From Sedimenticola_A sp040506895 (GTDB lineage: Bacteria; Pseudomonadota; Gammaproteobacteria; Chromatiales; Chromatiaceae), in the NCBI GenBank assembly GCA_040506895.1, contig JBEVVY010000001.1, positions 186,001 through 250,000 on the forward strand: DNA of 64,000 bases, written 5' to 3'. Below are positions 8,091 to 18,800 of this stretch, piece by piece (within the stretch, counting starts at the first letter, position 1; every line of letters starts with the position of its first letter). The notes under the pieces were generated by a model that worked only from the letters and a program-made list of their open reading frames with translations, was not told the origin of the DNA and ran no database searches. Both the position numbers and the translations under genes were made by a program.

Positions 8091-10250
8091 ATGGAAGGGC
8101 CGCTCGACATTCTCCTGGTGGAAGACAATCCCGGTGATGCACGCCTGATCCAGGAACTGCTGAATGAAAGCGACCTGCAACTCGGGGACCTGGTGAACAC
8201 GGAGCGTCTTGATTCAGCGCTCGGGCAGCTAGAAAACTTCAAACCCCATGTCGTACTGCTCGATCTCTCCCTTCCCGACAGCCAGGGGGTGGAGACCATT
8301 CGGCGTATACGTGAAAGTGCACGGGGATTGCCGATAGTGGTCCTTACCGGCCTGACAGACCAGTCGCTGGCCCTGATGGGTGTGCAGGAAGGGGTGCAGG
8401 ACTACCTCATGAAGGGCGATCTGAGTCCCGGACTCCTGTCGCGTGCCATTCACTATGCAGTCGACAGGAACCGTGCGGAGCAGGCACTTCGGGAGCGTAA
8501 AAGCGAAGTCGACCGCCTGGCGGATAACCTGGCCGCCAAAAACAGGCTGTTCAAGATTATCGGTAGCCTGCAATCGCAGTTTATTCGCGAACCTGATCCC
8601 TTCATCATGTTCGATATACTCCTGGTTGATATTATCGAACTGACTTCAAGCGAGTTTGGTTTTATCGGTGATGTACTCCAGGACGAGGAGGGTCACGACT
8701 ACGTCAAGTGTTACGCGTTTTCAAATATCGCCTGGAATGATGAAACGCGGCGTTTCTACGAAGAGCACAAATCAACCGGTTTCGTATTCAGGGATCTCAA
8801 TAACCTGTTTGGTCATGTGATCACCGATCGCAAGCCGGTGATTGCCAATGATCCTGAAAACGATTCCCGCAGCAAGGGAATACCTTCCGGCCATCCCAGG
8901 CTTACGGCGTTCCTTGGAGTTCCCGTGTACTACGGGGAGAGACTTGTCGGTTTGATCGGTTTGGCCAACCGCCCTGGAGGGTACGATGAAGAGCTGCTCT
9001 CATACATTCAGCCGGTAGTTGACGCCTGTGGCCAGATCATCGTGGCGCGCTGGGAACGAGATGCAAGGATCGAGGCCCAGCAGGGACTGTCAGACACACG
9101 CAAGTATCTTCAGGATATCATCGACTCCATGCCCTCGGTCCTGGTAGCCGTCGACTCTAATGGTGACGTGACTCAATGGAACCAGGGGGCAGAAAGCTTT
9201 TCGGGAATCGATGCCAAGATGGCCCTGGGGCGATCACTGGAAGAGCTGCTGTCATTTTCGCCCGATCAGCTATTGGGGATTATGGGTGCCGTCAGGGCTC
9301 ACAGGCTTGAAAGTTTCAAACAGATCTCTCGCCGGGAAGAGAGTGAACAGCACTATTATGACGTCATAGTCTATCCACTGTCGGGGCCAGCTGAAGAATC
9401 GGTCGTACGCATAGACGATGTCACTGAAAGGATGCGCATGGAGCTGATGATGGTCCAGTCCGAAAAGATGATGTCGGTAGGCGGTCTTGCTGCCGGCATG
9501 GCACATGAACTCAATAATCCGCTTGGGGGGATACTGCAGGGATTACAGAATATCCGGCGACGCCTGTCGATGGATCTGGAAAAGAATGAAGAGGTGGCAG
9601 GCGAGTTGGGCTTCGATCTGCGCCTTGCCCAGTCATACATGGAGAAACGGGGTATTTCGGGTTTCATGGACGGGGTGATCGATTCATCAAAGCGGGCTGC
9701 GGATATTGTCAGCAACATGCTGGTTTTTTCAAGAAAGCCCTCGGGTGAGTTCCATCCGGAGCAGATCAACCAGCTGATAGACCAGGCCGTGGATCTGGCG
9801 GCGATGGACTACGATCTGAAGAAAAAACACGATTTCCGCGATATCGATATCGTGCGTGACTACGACATGGAGCTTCCATTGGTTCCCTGTATCGGACCCG
9901 AGATACAGCAGGTCCTTCTCAACCTGTTACGAAACTCGGCACAGGTGTTGTCCGCTATACGTGGACAGTCCAGAACCATCACGCTGAGGACATATACCGA
10001 AGACGGCTCGGCCTGTATCGAAGTGAAAGACGACGGACCAGGGATGGACCAGGAGACCTGCAAGCGCGTGTTCGAACCGTTCTTTACCACCAAGCCACCG
10101 GGCCAGGGAACAGGGCTCGGTCTTTCCGTCTCCTATTTCATCGTCACCCAGGAGCATGGCGGTGAGATGAGTGTGGAATCTGCCCCAGGCGAGGGTGCCA
10201 GGTTCATTATTCGACTGCCGCTTAAGGCAGAAGGAAGGAGTGTGTCATGA
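8091..10250 (+). CDS. Receiver-GAF-PAS sensor histidine kinase
   Basis: Counted from the ATG at 8091, the product is 719 residues: receiver domain (about 5-125, Asp58 in VVLLDLSLPDS), GAF (about 170-330), PAS (about 345-455), HisKA with His472 in GMAHELNNPLGG, and HATPase with LLNLLRNSAQV and GTGLGLSVSYFIV. It has no transmembrane segment. A longer frame extends upstream to 8025, but that would run into the previous gene. TCCGGAGGGT upstream of 8091 is a usable ribosome-binding site. The N-terminal receiver suggests it takes phosphate or is gated by another kinase, most likely within this cluster. The kinase core is a close paralogue of the one at 13423-15675. Confidence 0.85.
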   Translation: MEGPLDILLVEDNPGDARLIQELLNESDLQLGDLVNTERLDSALGQLENFKPHVVLLDLSLPDSQGVETIRRIRESARGLPIVVLTGLTDQSLALMGVQEGVQDYLMKGDLSPGLLSRAIHYAVDRNRAEQALRERKSEVDRLADNLAAKNRLFKIIGSLQSQFIREPDPFIMFDILLVDIIELTSSEFGFIGDVLQDEEGHDYVKCYAFSNIAWNDETRRFYEEHKSTGFVFRDLNNLFGHVITDRKPVIANDPENDSRSKGIPSGHPRLTAFLGVPVYYGERLVGLIGLANRPGGYDEELLSYIQPVVDACGQIIVARWERDARIEAQQGLSDTRKYLQDIIDSMPSVLVAVDSNGDVTQWNQGAESFSGIDAKMALGRSLEELLSFSPDQLLGIMGAVRAHRLESFKQISRREESEQHYYDVIVYPLSGPAEESVVRIDDVTERMRMELMMVQSEKMMSVGGLAAGMAHELNNPLGGILQGLQNIRRRLSMDLEKNEEVAGELGFDLRLAQSYMEKRGISGFMDGVIDSSKRAADIVSNMLVFSRKPSGEFHPEQINQLIDQAVDLAAMDYDLKKKHDFRDIDIVRDYDMELPLVPCIGPEIQQVLLNLLRNSAQVLSAIRGQSRTITLRTYTEDGSACIEVKDDGPGMDQETCKRVFEPFFTTKPPGQGTGLGLSVSYFIVTQEHGGEMSVESAPGEGARFIIRLPLKAEGRSVS

Positions 10251-10984
10251 AAAAAATTGCAATCCTTGCGTTGGTATTGATGATGACGCCTCTCTCTTAT
10301 GCCGAGGACAAGACGGTAACCATCTGCAGCTACGAGTGGCCCCCTCATCACGGAACCAACCTGGTGAACGAAGGCTACACGGCACAGATCATAAAGGAGA
10401 TATTCGAGCCCCAGGGCTACAAGGTCACCAAGATGTTTCTGCCCTGGGCAAGGGCGCAGGAATACGCCAAAAAGGGTGAGAAGTGTGATGCGATCACCGA
10501 GATCTATTTCAATGAGCCGAGGCTGGAGTTCTACTGGTATGGCATGCCTTACTCGGTTCACGAAGTGTACCTGATCGGCCTGGTGTCAAACCCGGTAAAC
10601 AGTTACAGCTCGCTTCGGGAGCTTGCCGATTACACCATTGGACACAACAGGGCCGGTTCGCTATCCAAGGAGTTCGATGATGCAGACTACCTGCAGAAGC
10701 AGGAAACCGATGGCTATCTCAATGGCATAGAGATGCTATTGAACAAAAGAATCGATTTCTTTGTAAGTGCGAAGTCTGTCGCCTTTTACGAAGCCGGTAA
10801 GCTGGGAGGGCGTAACAGGATCAAAACCGTGGGCGAGCCCCAGCAGAGACAATTTGTCCACATGGCATTTTCCAGGAAAAACCCGGATAACCTGGTCAGG
10901 CTGCAGGATTACAACGAAGGGCTCTATATGTTGCTGAGAAGTGGTCGCTACAACGAGATCATGAAAGAGCACGGGATAGAGTGA
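10247..10984 (+). CDS. Periplasmic solute-binding protein, family 3 type
   Basis: This 245-residue protein starts MKKIAILALVLMMTPLSYA, a Sec signal peptide cleaved after AYA-like SYA, and continues with the family-3 opening KTVTICSYEWPPHHG. It retains the fold landmarks (IIKEIFEPQGYKVT, PWARAQEYAKKGECDA-like region, terminal LRSGRYNEIMKEHGI). It overlaps the preceding kinase by four bases (ATGA), and AAGGAAGGAGTG forms its ribosome-binding site. No permease or ATPase is nearby, and a membrane kinase with a small periplasmic domain follows. A signalling role as ligand receptor for that kinase is therefore more likely than transport; this is inference. Confidence 0.8.
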   Translation: MKKIAILALVLMMTPLSYAEDKTVTICSYEWPPHHGTNLVNEGYTAQIIKEIFEPQGYKVTKMFLPWARAQEYAKKGEKCDAITEIYFNEPRLEFYWYGMPYSVHEVYLIGLVSNPVNSYSSLRELADYTIGHNRAGSLSKEFDDADYLQKQETDGYLNGIEMLLNKRIDFFVSAKSVAFYEAGKLGGRNRIKTVGEPQQRQFVHMAFSRKNPDNLVRLQDYNEGLYMLLRSGRYNEIMKEHGIE

Positions 10985-11092
10985 ATAGCGGTTTGGAGCG
11001 TTTTCTCACGCAGGATGTGCCGAGTATGTTCAAAATTCATCTTGAGTTGAGCAGGAGGGCGGAATCCAAAGCGGTCTGCTTCGAATACTAGT

Positions 11093-12589
11093 ATGCAAGG
11101 ACTGTTTCGAAATGTTGCAGGTTCGTACAGCAAGCGTAAGCTTTCCTGGTCTCTCGTGCTCAGCGTTCTTCTGTTTGGCACACTCATTACCCTGTTTGCC
11201 ACGGCGCTGCAGCTTTACATGGATTATCAGCGGGATATGCAAAACCTTGATGACAAGGTTGCCACTATCCGCATGACGCACCTGGGGAGCCTTACCACAA
11301 GCCTGTGGAAAATAGACCATCAACAGATCGAGACAGAGTTGAACGATCTGGTCCTTCTGGGCGACCTGGTTGCGGTCAAGATTATTGAGGAAGGCAAAGA
11401 GGTCTACACGGCAGGCCGTGACGCCTCGAGTGGTGAAGAGGTGAGGGCAGAGCGGTTTCCCATGATCTACCAAAGCGGTCGGTACCATGAGCATCTTGGC
11501 GACCTGGAGGTTACTGTAAGCCTCAGCAGTGTTCGTGAAAACCTGGTCAACAGTGCGCTGGCCAGGCTGGGAAGCGAGGGTCTGCAGATATTTCTCGTCT
11601 CCCTGTTCGTTCTCTTTATCACTCACTACCTGATTGTCCGGCATCTCCGTGACCTGGGTGCCTATGCGCGTGCCCTGCGTATCGGACGTCTTGATACCGA
11701 GATCAGGCTGAAACGCAGCCCCAGTTCCAGTGAACATCGCGATGAACTGGACGAGGTTGTGGATGCACTCAACGAGATGCGGGAGAACCTGCGCCAGGAC
11801 TTAATGGAAAGAGAAGAGATCGAGGCAGAGCTCCTGCGTCACCAGGATGAACTGGATCAGCTGGTGGCAAGCAGGACCGAACAGCTGGAAAAGACCGCAT
11901 CGAAGCTGAAAGCCTCGAATGATGAACTGCAGAGTTTTGCCTACGTCATTTCCCATGACCTGCAGGAGCCCCTGAGAATGGTTACCAGCTACATGCAACT
12001 GCTCGACCGGCGGTATAAGGGAAAACTCGACCAGGATGCAGATGACTTTATCAACTATGCGATGGATGGTGCACAACGCATGGCTGCAATGATTGAGGGT
12101 CTGCTCCAATACTCGCGTGTGGAGACCCAGGGGCAGCCTTTCTCCAAAACCGATCTGCAGGCGGTACTGCAGAAGGCACTGTCCAACCTGCGACTGGTGA
12201 TCGATGAGAGCGGTGCAGAAGTGCTGCATGACACACCGCTACCGGTACTGGAGGCGGATGCCAGTCAAATCGAGCGTCTCTTCCAGAACCTGGTGGGAAA
12301 CGCGATCAAGTTCCATGGTGAACGACCGCCCAGGGTGACGGTTTCCGCGGAGCAGGGTGACGACGAGTGGCTGTTTTCGGTGGAGGACAACGGCATCGGT
12401 ATTCCCCGGGACCAGTCGGAGCGGATCTTTACCGTGTTCCAGCGGCTGCATACACGGGAAGAGTATCCGGGGCTGGGTATCGGGCTCGCCGTGTGCAAGC
12501 GGATCGTCCAGCGCCACGGGGGGCGGATCTGGGTCGAGAGTGTGGATACTGGTGGCAGCCGTTTCATCTTTACCCTGCCGGCTTCCTGA
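11093..12589 (+). CDS. Membrane sensor histidine kinase (periplasmic domain, HAMP-like linker)
   Basis: This 498-residue protein has a first transmembrane helix at about 18-40, a periplasmic domain at about 41-165, a second helix at about 166-185 and a HAMP-like linker. Coiled coil leads into HisKA, with His288 in VISHDLQEPLRM. HATPase boxes are LVGNAIKFH, DNGIGIPRDQ and GLGIGLAVCKRIVQRHGG. The periplasmic domain resembles that of the kinase at 13423 (shared TALQL/TAMQL, LGSLTTSLWKID versus LESLVESVWVIN, and GDLEVTVSL versus GELQVTAGL). The solute-binding protein just upstream is the likely partner. No output regulator is encoded beside it. The start codon has only a weak ribosome-binding site. 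Confidence 0.85.
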   Translation: MQGLFRNVAGSYSKRKLSWSLVLSVLLFGTLITLFATALQLYMDYQRDMQNLDDKVATIRMTHLGSLTTSLWKIDHQQIETELNDLVLLGDLVAVKIIEEGKEVYTAGRDASSGEEVRAERFPMIYQSGRYHEHLGDLEVTVSLSSVRENLVNSALARLGSEGLQIFLVSLFVLFITHYLIVRHLRDLGAYARALRIGRLDTEIRLKRSPSSSEHRDELDEVVDALNEMRENLRQDLMEREEIEAELLRHQDELDQLVASRTEQLEKTASKLKASNDELQSFAYVISHDLQEPLRMVTSYMQLLDRRYKGKLDQDADDFINYAMDGAQRMAAMIEGLLQYSRVETQGQPFSKTDLQAVLQKALSNLRLVIDESGAEVLHDTPLPVLEADASQIERLFQNLVGNAIKFHGERPPRVTVSAEQGDDEWLFSVEDNGIGIPRDQSERIFTVFQRLHTREEYPGLGIGLAVCKRIVQRHGGRIWVESVDTGGSRFIFTLPAS

Positions 12590-12679
12590 AGGTTCCTCCT
12601 GGTCACTTGCCGGCCCGGGGTGTGCTGTCAAGGATGTAATCTATACTTACACTGAATAACTTTTATGAAGGGGATGATG

Positions 12680-13411
12680 ATGAGAAATAAAATCATGCAT
12701 TGCCTGTTTCTTCTCCTGGTGACTGCCTCCTTCGCCGTAATGGGTGAGGGCGCCCCTTTCAAACTGAACATCACCCTGACGGCACCGCTGGGTACGCCCG
12801 AGAGAGAGGGATTCCTGGATCTCGTGGTGACCGAGATGCTGCACCGGGTGGGGCGTGTTCCCGACTTTGAATTCGCCCACGAGGAGCGTGGCCTGCGTGC
12901 CCTGGACCAGGGGCTGGACGATGGCAACCTGCCCAGGGTTGCCGGCCTTGAGAAACTCTACCCGAATATCCGCCAGGTACCGGGCAAGGTGATGGACTTC
13001 AACTTCCAGGTCTTTTCGATGAATCCTGATGTCGTGGTGGATGGCTGGGACAGTCTGCAGAACTACGATGTCGCCTTCGTGACGGGTTGGAAGATTCTGG
13101 AACAGAACGTCAAGGCGCGTAGTATCACAAAGGTGAGTACGTCCGAGCAGCTGTTCCGGTTGCTGCACCGGGGGCGCACGCAGCTGGTGATCTACGAGAA
13201 GTGGCAAGGGCTCGAGCTCGCCAGGAAGCTTGGGCTGAAGGGGATTATTGCTCTTGAGCCTCCGCTTATCAGCAAAGAGATGTTCCTCTACGTCAACAAG
13301 CGCCACGAGAGCCTTATCCCCGAACTGGCGAAGGCCCTGGAGCAGATGAAGGCGGATGGAAGTTATGGGCACATTGAGGACAAGACACTTGGGGCATTGC
13401 TGAAACCCTGA
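12680..13411 (+). CDS. Periplasmic solute-binding-like protein
   Basis: Counted from 12680, the product is 243 residues with a signal peptide (MRNKIMHCLFLLLVTASFAVMG). The mature part follows the family-3 solute-binding layout: a strand opening FKLNITLTAPLGTPE, a hinge region near VAFVTGWKILEQNV, and a C-terminal helix containing LAKALEQMKADGSYGHI. Several ATG codons occur at 12665-12680. The last is chosen because GAAGGGG at 12667-12673 then has ideal spacing. It is followed after 11 bases by a membrane sensor kinase, the same pairing as at 10247/11093. No transporter genes are present, so it probably presents a ligand to the kinase. Confidence 0.72.
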   Translation: MRNKIMHCLFLLLVTASFAVMGEGAPFKLNITLTAPLGTPEREGFLDLVVTEMLHRVGRVPDFEFAHEERGLRALDQGLDDGNLPRVAGLEKLYPNIRQVPGKVMDFNFQVFSMNPDVVVDGWDSLQNYDVAFVTGWKILEQNVKARSITKVSTSEQLFRLLHRGRTQLVIYEKWQGLELARKLGLKGIIALEPPLISKEMFLYVNKRHESLIPELAKALEQMKADGSYGHIEDKTLGALLKP

Positions 13412-13422
13412 CGATTACTTAT

Positions 13423-15675
13423 ATGGATAGGCATTTAATCAAGAGTCGTATAGCCCGCAGGCTGGTTCTTATTGTCCTTGCTGTCAGCATTGTCGTGACC
13501 CTGGTGACCACGGCGATGCAACTCCGTAATGACTATCTCTCATCTGTGGAGCAGATCGAAGAGAACTTCGACTTTATCGGTGCCAACTCTCTTGAGAGCC
13601 TGGTGGAGAGTGTCTGGGTCATCAACCGTACCCAGATTCAGCTCCAGCTCGAGGGGTTGGCTAATCTGCCTGACATGGAACACCTGGTTATTCGTATCGA
13701 TGGCAAGGTTGCCTGGCAGGCAGGTGAGAAAACTTCGGTTGATTCGATGGATGTCACCTTTCCCCTGCTGCGCGTCTATCGCGGTAATGAGATGCTCCTG
13801 GGTGAGTTGCAGGTGACCGCTGGCCTGGACAGACTCTATCAACGTCTGTGGGATAGCGCTGGCAGGACTCTCCTGACCAATGCCATCGAGATCTTCCTGG
13901 TTGCCGGCGTGCTGTTGTTTCTCTTCCATCTCTTTGTCAGCCTGCCCCTGCGACATATCGCTGCCTATCTCGGTGACCTTGATCTGGAAAAAGAGAAACT
14001 TCCCCCGCTGGAGAGTTTGTCGAGCCCTATATCGCATAGTCGTGACGAGTTCGACCAGGTATCTGATGTGATCAATGCGATGACAGAGAAGTTGTCCGCG
14101 TCGCACCGGGAACTCGAGGCAAAGGTCAAAGAGCGCACCCAGAGGCTTCGTGAGAGCGAGGACTTTCTCAACGAGACCGGCCGGATCGCAAAGCTGGGCG
14201 GTTGGGAGATGGACATTGCAAGCGGGGAGTTACGCTGGACCAGTGAGACCTACCGTATTCACGAGCTTCCCGAAAGCTATGATCCGACACTGGAAGAGGT
14301 GATCGACTTCTACCATGCCGCCGATCGTGAAAAGCTTGCCAGTGCCGTACAGAAGGCGAAAGATAACGGCATCCCCTACGATATGGAGATCCGCTTCATC
14401 ACGGCCAAGGGGAGGGAACTGTGGGTACGCACCAGCTGTGCACCCGAGCTGATCGAAGGTAAGGCGGTCAAGCTGAAGGGTATGTTCCAGGATATCACCC
14501 AACTCAAACAGGCCGAAGACAGGGCAACCAGGCTCGGGCGTATCGTGGAGCGTTCTCTCAACGAGGTCTACGTGTTCGATGCAGACTCTTTCAGGTTCAT
14601 CGAGGTCAATCACGGTGCACGCACCAACCTGGGTTACGAGATGGATGAACTGCGGAACCTGACGCCACTGGATATCAAGCCCGAGTTCACCCTGGAGGGC
14701 TTTGAAAAGCTTGTTCGGCCCTTGCGCAGAGAAAAGCGGGAAGTCGTCATCTTCGAGACGGTACACAAGCGCAAGGATGGCTCGCTCTACAATGTCGAGG
14801 TTCACCTGCAGCTGTTGCACGAAGAGACGCCGCCGGTGTTCGTCGCCATTATCCAGGATATAACCGAGCGGAAGCGGATGCAGGACCTGCTGATGCAGAC
14901 CGAAAAGATGATGTCGGTGGGTGGTCTCGCTGCAGGGATGGCCCATGAACTGAACAATCCGCTGGGTGGCATCCTGCATGGGATTCAGAATATCCGTCGT
15001 CGCATCTCTCCCGAGCTTGAGAAGAACAGGGAGGTGGCACAGGAGTTGGGAATCGAGCTTGAAAAAATGGAGTCCTATTTCGACCGGCGCGGAATAGAGG
15101 AGTTTCTCAAGGGGATCAGCGTCTCTGGTGAACGGGCTGCCGGTATCGTTGAAAATATGCTGCAGTTTGCACGCAAGCCCGAGTCGAAACTTCATCCTGA
15201 ACATCTCGACCAGCTGGTCGAACAGGCATTGGAGCTGGCCGCCGTGGACTACGATCTGAAGAAAAAGTATGACTTTCGCGGAATCGAAGTTGTCAGGGAG
15301 TTTGATCAATCCCTGGGTCCCGTCAACTGTGTCTCTTCAGAGATCCAGCAGGTGCTGTTGAACCTGCTGCGCAATGCAGCCCAGGTATTCTACGAACAGG
15401 ATAAAGAGAGACAGCCCCCGTGCATCACAGTCCGTACCTATCGGCACAAGGAGATGGCCTGTATCGATGTGGAGGACAATGGACACGGCATGAGCGAAGA
15501 GGTGCGCAATCGCGTATTCGAGCCTTTCTATACCACACGGCCGGTAGGTGAAGGTACGGGGCTGGGTCTCTCGGTCTCCTATTTCATCGTTACCCAGGAG
15601 CACAACGGCAGGATGAGTGTCGACTCCCAGCCTGGCCGGGGTGCAACATTCACTCTCTGCCTGCCAATGAAATAA
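13423..15675 (+). CDS. Membrane sensor histidine kinase with two PAS domains
   Basis: This 750-residue protein has transmembrane helices at about 13-32 and 155-178 around a periplasmic domain related to that of the kinase at 11093. A HAMP-like linker (about 180-235) follows. The first PAS domain (about 250-360) includes GGWEMDIASGELRWT; the second is at about 370-480. HisKA carries His508 in GMAHELNNPLGG, and HATPase includes LLNLLRNAAQV, DNGHGM and GTGLGLSVSYFIV. The kinase core matches that of 8091-10250 closely over long stretches, including YDLKKKYDF versus YDLKKKHDF. It therefore looks like a recombination of a shared periplasmic sensor with a shared kinase core. No response regulator follows. 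Confidence 0.87.
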   Translation: MDRHLIKSRIARRLVLIVLAVSIVVTLVTTAMQLRNDYLSSVEQIEENFDFIGANSLESLVESVWVINRTQIQLQLEGLANLPDMEHLVIRIDGKVAWQAGEKTSVDSMDVTFPLLRVYRGNEMLLGELQVTAGLDRLYQRLWDSAGRTLLTNAIEIFLVAGVLLFLFHLFVSLPLRHIAAYLGDLDLEKEKLPPLESLSSPISHSRDEFDQVSDVINAMTEKLSASHRELEAKVKERTQRLRESEDFLNETGRIAKLGGWEMDIASGELRWTSETYRIHELPESYDPTLEEVIDFYHAADREKLASAVQKAKDNGIPYDMEIRFITAKGRELWVRTSCAPELIEGKAVKLKGMFQDITQLKQAEDRATRLGRIVERSLNEVYVFDADSFRFIEVNHGARTNLGYEMDELRNLTPLDIKPEFTLEGFEKLVRPLRREKREVVIFETVHKRKDGSLYNVEVHLQLLHEETPPVFVAIIQDITERKRMQDLLMQTEKMMSVGGLAAGMAHELNNPLGGILHGIQNIRRRISPELEKNREVAQELGIELEKMESYFDRRGIEEFLKGISVSGERAAGIVENMLQFARKPESKLHPEHLDQLVEQALELAAVDYDLKKKYDFRGIEVVREFDQSLGPVNCVSSEIQQVLLNLLRNAAQVFYEQDKERQPPCITVRTYRHKEMACIDVEDNGHGMSEEVRNRVFEPFYTTRPVGEGTGLGLSVSYFIVTQEHNGRMSVDSQPGRGATFTLCLPMK

Positions 15676-15880
15676 CGCCGGCAGCCAGGCCGTGTTGAAC
15701 GAGATGAGTCTGCTGCGACACAGGGTTTCTATATCTATCAGAGGCTTACCACCAGTTGCCAGGACTTCAAACCCTGAAATCCCTGATAAACACTCAAAAC
15801 GTAAAAAACGTGAAAATCACCCAATCCGCCAGATTGTGAACTATGCTTGTCAGTAAGCGTGGTTCTTCAAGAACAGGGAG
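15676..15880. other. Intergenic region before the HTH-PAS-GGDEF-EAL gene
   Basis: These 205 bases separate two signalling genes and are AT-richer than their surroundings near 15770-15850 (CACTCAAAACGTAAAAAACGTGAAAATCACC). No convincing terminator or promoter pair could be assigned by eye. Confidence 0.4.
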
Positions 15881-18800
15881 ATGACAAGGGAACCGGAGTA
15901 CCTCACCCCGAAAGAGGTTGCCGATCTGCTGAAGGTGTCGACGGCGACCGTGAGGTTGTGGGCTGAGAAAGGGGAACTCCCCGTCCATTCCGTCACGCCG
16001 GGCGGTCACCGCCGGTTCTCAAGGGATGCCATCGAGGCCTTTGCCCAGGAGCGGGGGCTGACTGCATCCGCACTTTCCAATCACCTGAAGCCGGGTTCCG
16101 AGGCGGGCAGTTCCGTATTCACCGAGACCGAGGCGCGGTTCCGTGCCCTGGTGGAGCATATGCCGGTGGTGGTCTACGCCGCCGCTTCTGACGAGGCATC
16201 AACGACCCTCTATATCAGCCCCCAGATCGAGGACTTCATCGGCTATACCGCGGAGGAGTTCATAGCCGATCCCGATCTATGGGTCGAGAGTATCCATCCC
16301 GATGACCGGGAGCGGGTCATCAACGAGGTGACCGCTTCTCACGAAAGCCATAGCGTGCTCAAGACCGAGTACCGCATGATCTCCCGCCGTGGCGAACAGG
16401 TCTGGATCAGGGACGAGGCGGCGCCGGTGCTGGGCCTCGAGGGCCAGACCCTGATGCTGCAGGGGGTGATGACCAACATCACAGAACAGAAACAGATAGC
16501 CGCAGCGTTGGAGGCAGAGCAGAGCAGGGCTGCCCGCTACCTGGATCTGGCCGGTGTGATCATGCTGGGTATCAATCTCGAGGGCGAGGTGGAACTGGTC
16601 AACGCAAAGGGCTGCGAGGTGCTGGGTTATCCGAAAGAGGAGATCCTGGGGCGTAACTGGTTCGACAATTTTCTGCCGGAGCGCCAGCGTGATGAGGTGA
16701 AGGAGGTGTTCAGGCAGGTTGTCGCGGGCGACCTCGAGCAGGTCGCAACCTACGAAAACCCGGTGCTCTGCAGGAACGGCGAAGAGCGTATCATCGACTG
16801 GTACAACAACATTCTGCGTGACCGGGAGGGCAATATCCTCGGCGCCCTCTCATCGGGTACCGATGTCTCCGATCGGATAACAGTCGAACTGAAGCTGAAG
16901 GCGAGTGAAGAGCGTTTTCGGGCACTGTTTGAACAGGCGGCCGTGGGAGTGGCCCAGATTGCGACGCCGACATGCACCTTTATACGCGTCAACGACAAGT
17001 TCTGTGAGATCCTCGGGCGGCGTCCTGACGAGGTACTCTCCATGGAATGCGCTCGCTTCACCCATCCTGAGGATCTTCCATCCGTACGCGACAACATCGC
17101 GCGGCTGAAATCTGGAGAGATCCGCGAGTTCACGCTGGAGCTGCGCTACCTGAGACCGGACGGCTCCCCGGTTTGGGTCAGCCTGACCGCATCGCCCATG
17201 TGGGCGGAAGGTGAGATTCCCGACTACCACATCATCGTTGTCAAGGACATCTCCGTGCGGAAGTCCGCAGAGACTGAACTGCAGAAGACAGTGGCCCTGC
17301 TCAACGAGGCAGAGCGGCTTGGTAGGATCGGCTCATGGGAATATGATGTTGTGAAAAACATCGGCTGGATGTCGGACAATGAATACCGCATGCATGGCAT
17401 TCAAAGAAGCGAGACGTTCACGTACGAGGAGCATCTGGCATGCGTCCATCCCGAAGACAGGGGAAAGCATGACAAGGCTTTCAGAGAGGCCCTCGGTTCC
17501 AAGACCCTGCAGTTCAATCACGAGTACAGGCTCCTTGCATCAAGTGGCAGGGTCAGTGAACTACTGACCCGTGCCCGTATCGAGCGTAACGAAGAAGGTG
17601 AGGCGATCAGGGTTTTCGGTACGGACCAGGAGATCACCCAGCGCAAGGCCTTCGAGCGCGCACTGCGCCAGCGTGAAGCACGTTACCGGCAGTTGTTCAC
17701 CCAGAACAAGGCGGTTGAACTGCTGGTGGATCCGGAGGATGGCACGATCGTCGACGCCAACAACGCCGCGGCATCCTACTATGGCTACAGCCGGGATGAA
17801 CTGCTGCACCTGAATATCAGCGATATCAACATCCTCGGGCCCGAGGAGATGCAGGAGGAGATGGCCCGGGCGAGGGAGGAGAAGCGGGATCACTTCTTCT
17901 TCAAGCATCGTTTGAAGAGTGGCGAAGTACGGGATGTGGAGGTGCACTCCGGCCCCATCGCATTGCAGGAGCGTACTGTTCTCTACAGTATTGTGCATGA
18001 CGTCACTGACCGGGTGCTGGCAGAGCGGCGCCTGAGACAGGCCGCGGCGGCCTTCGAGAATACGGCAGAGGGGGTGATGATCACCAATGCGGATAGAAGA
18101 ATTCTCTCTGTAAACCGCGCTTTCACCGAGATCACCGGTTACTCTGAATCGGATGTGATTGGAGAGACCCCCAAAATACTGAGTTCCGGCCGCCAGAACA
18201 GCGATTTCTACAAGCAGATGTGGGGGGAGCTGCAATCAACAGGACGTTGGCAGGGCGAGATCTGGAACCGGCGCAAGAATGGCGAGATCTATCCCGAGTG
18301 GCTGACCATCAGCTCGGTCAATGACCTGCAGGATAATGTGCAGAACTATGTCGGTGTGTTTGCCGATATCACTACCATCAAGCGCTCCCAGGATGAGCTG
18401 GAGTATCTTGCTCACCACGATCCGCTGACAGACCTGCCCAACCGGCTGCTGTTCAACGCTCGACTCAAGCACGCCTTCGAACGGGCGCGCCGGGAGAAAC
18501 ACCAGGTGGCCGTTCTGTTCCTCGACCTGGACAGGTTCAAGAACGTCAACGACAGCTTTGGTCATCCCGTGGGTGATGAACTGCTGAAACGGGTTGCAGC
18601 CCGCCTTATCCAGGATGTGCGCGAGGCGGATACGGTCTCCCGTTTTGGCGGTGACGAGTTCGCCGTGCTCATCGAGGTGGTCGAGGATACCGATGATGTG
18701 GCGAAAGTCGCCAATAAGCTCATCGCCTCTTTGAAGGAGCCGTTCAACCTGAAGGGGAGGGAGACCTTCATAACCGCCAGCATTGGGATTGCGCTCTATC

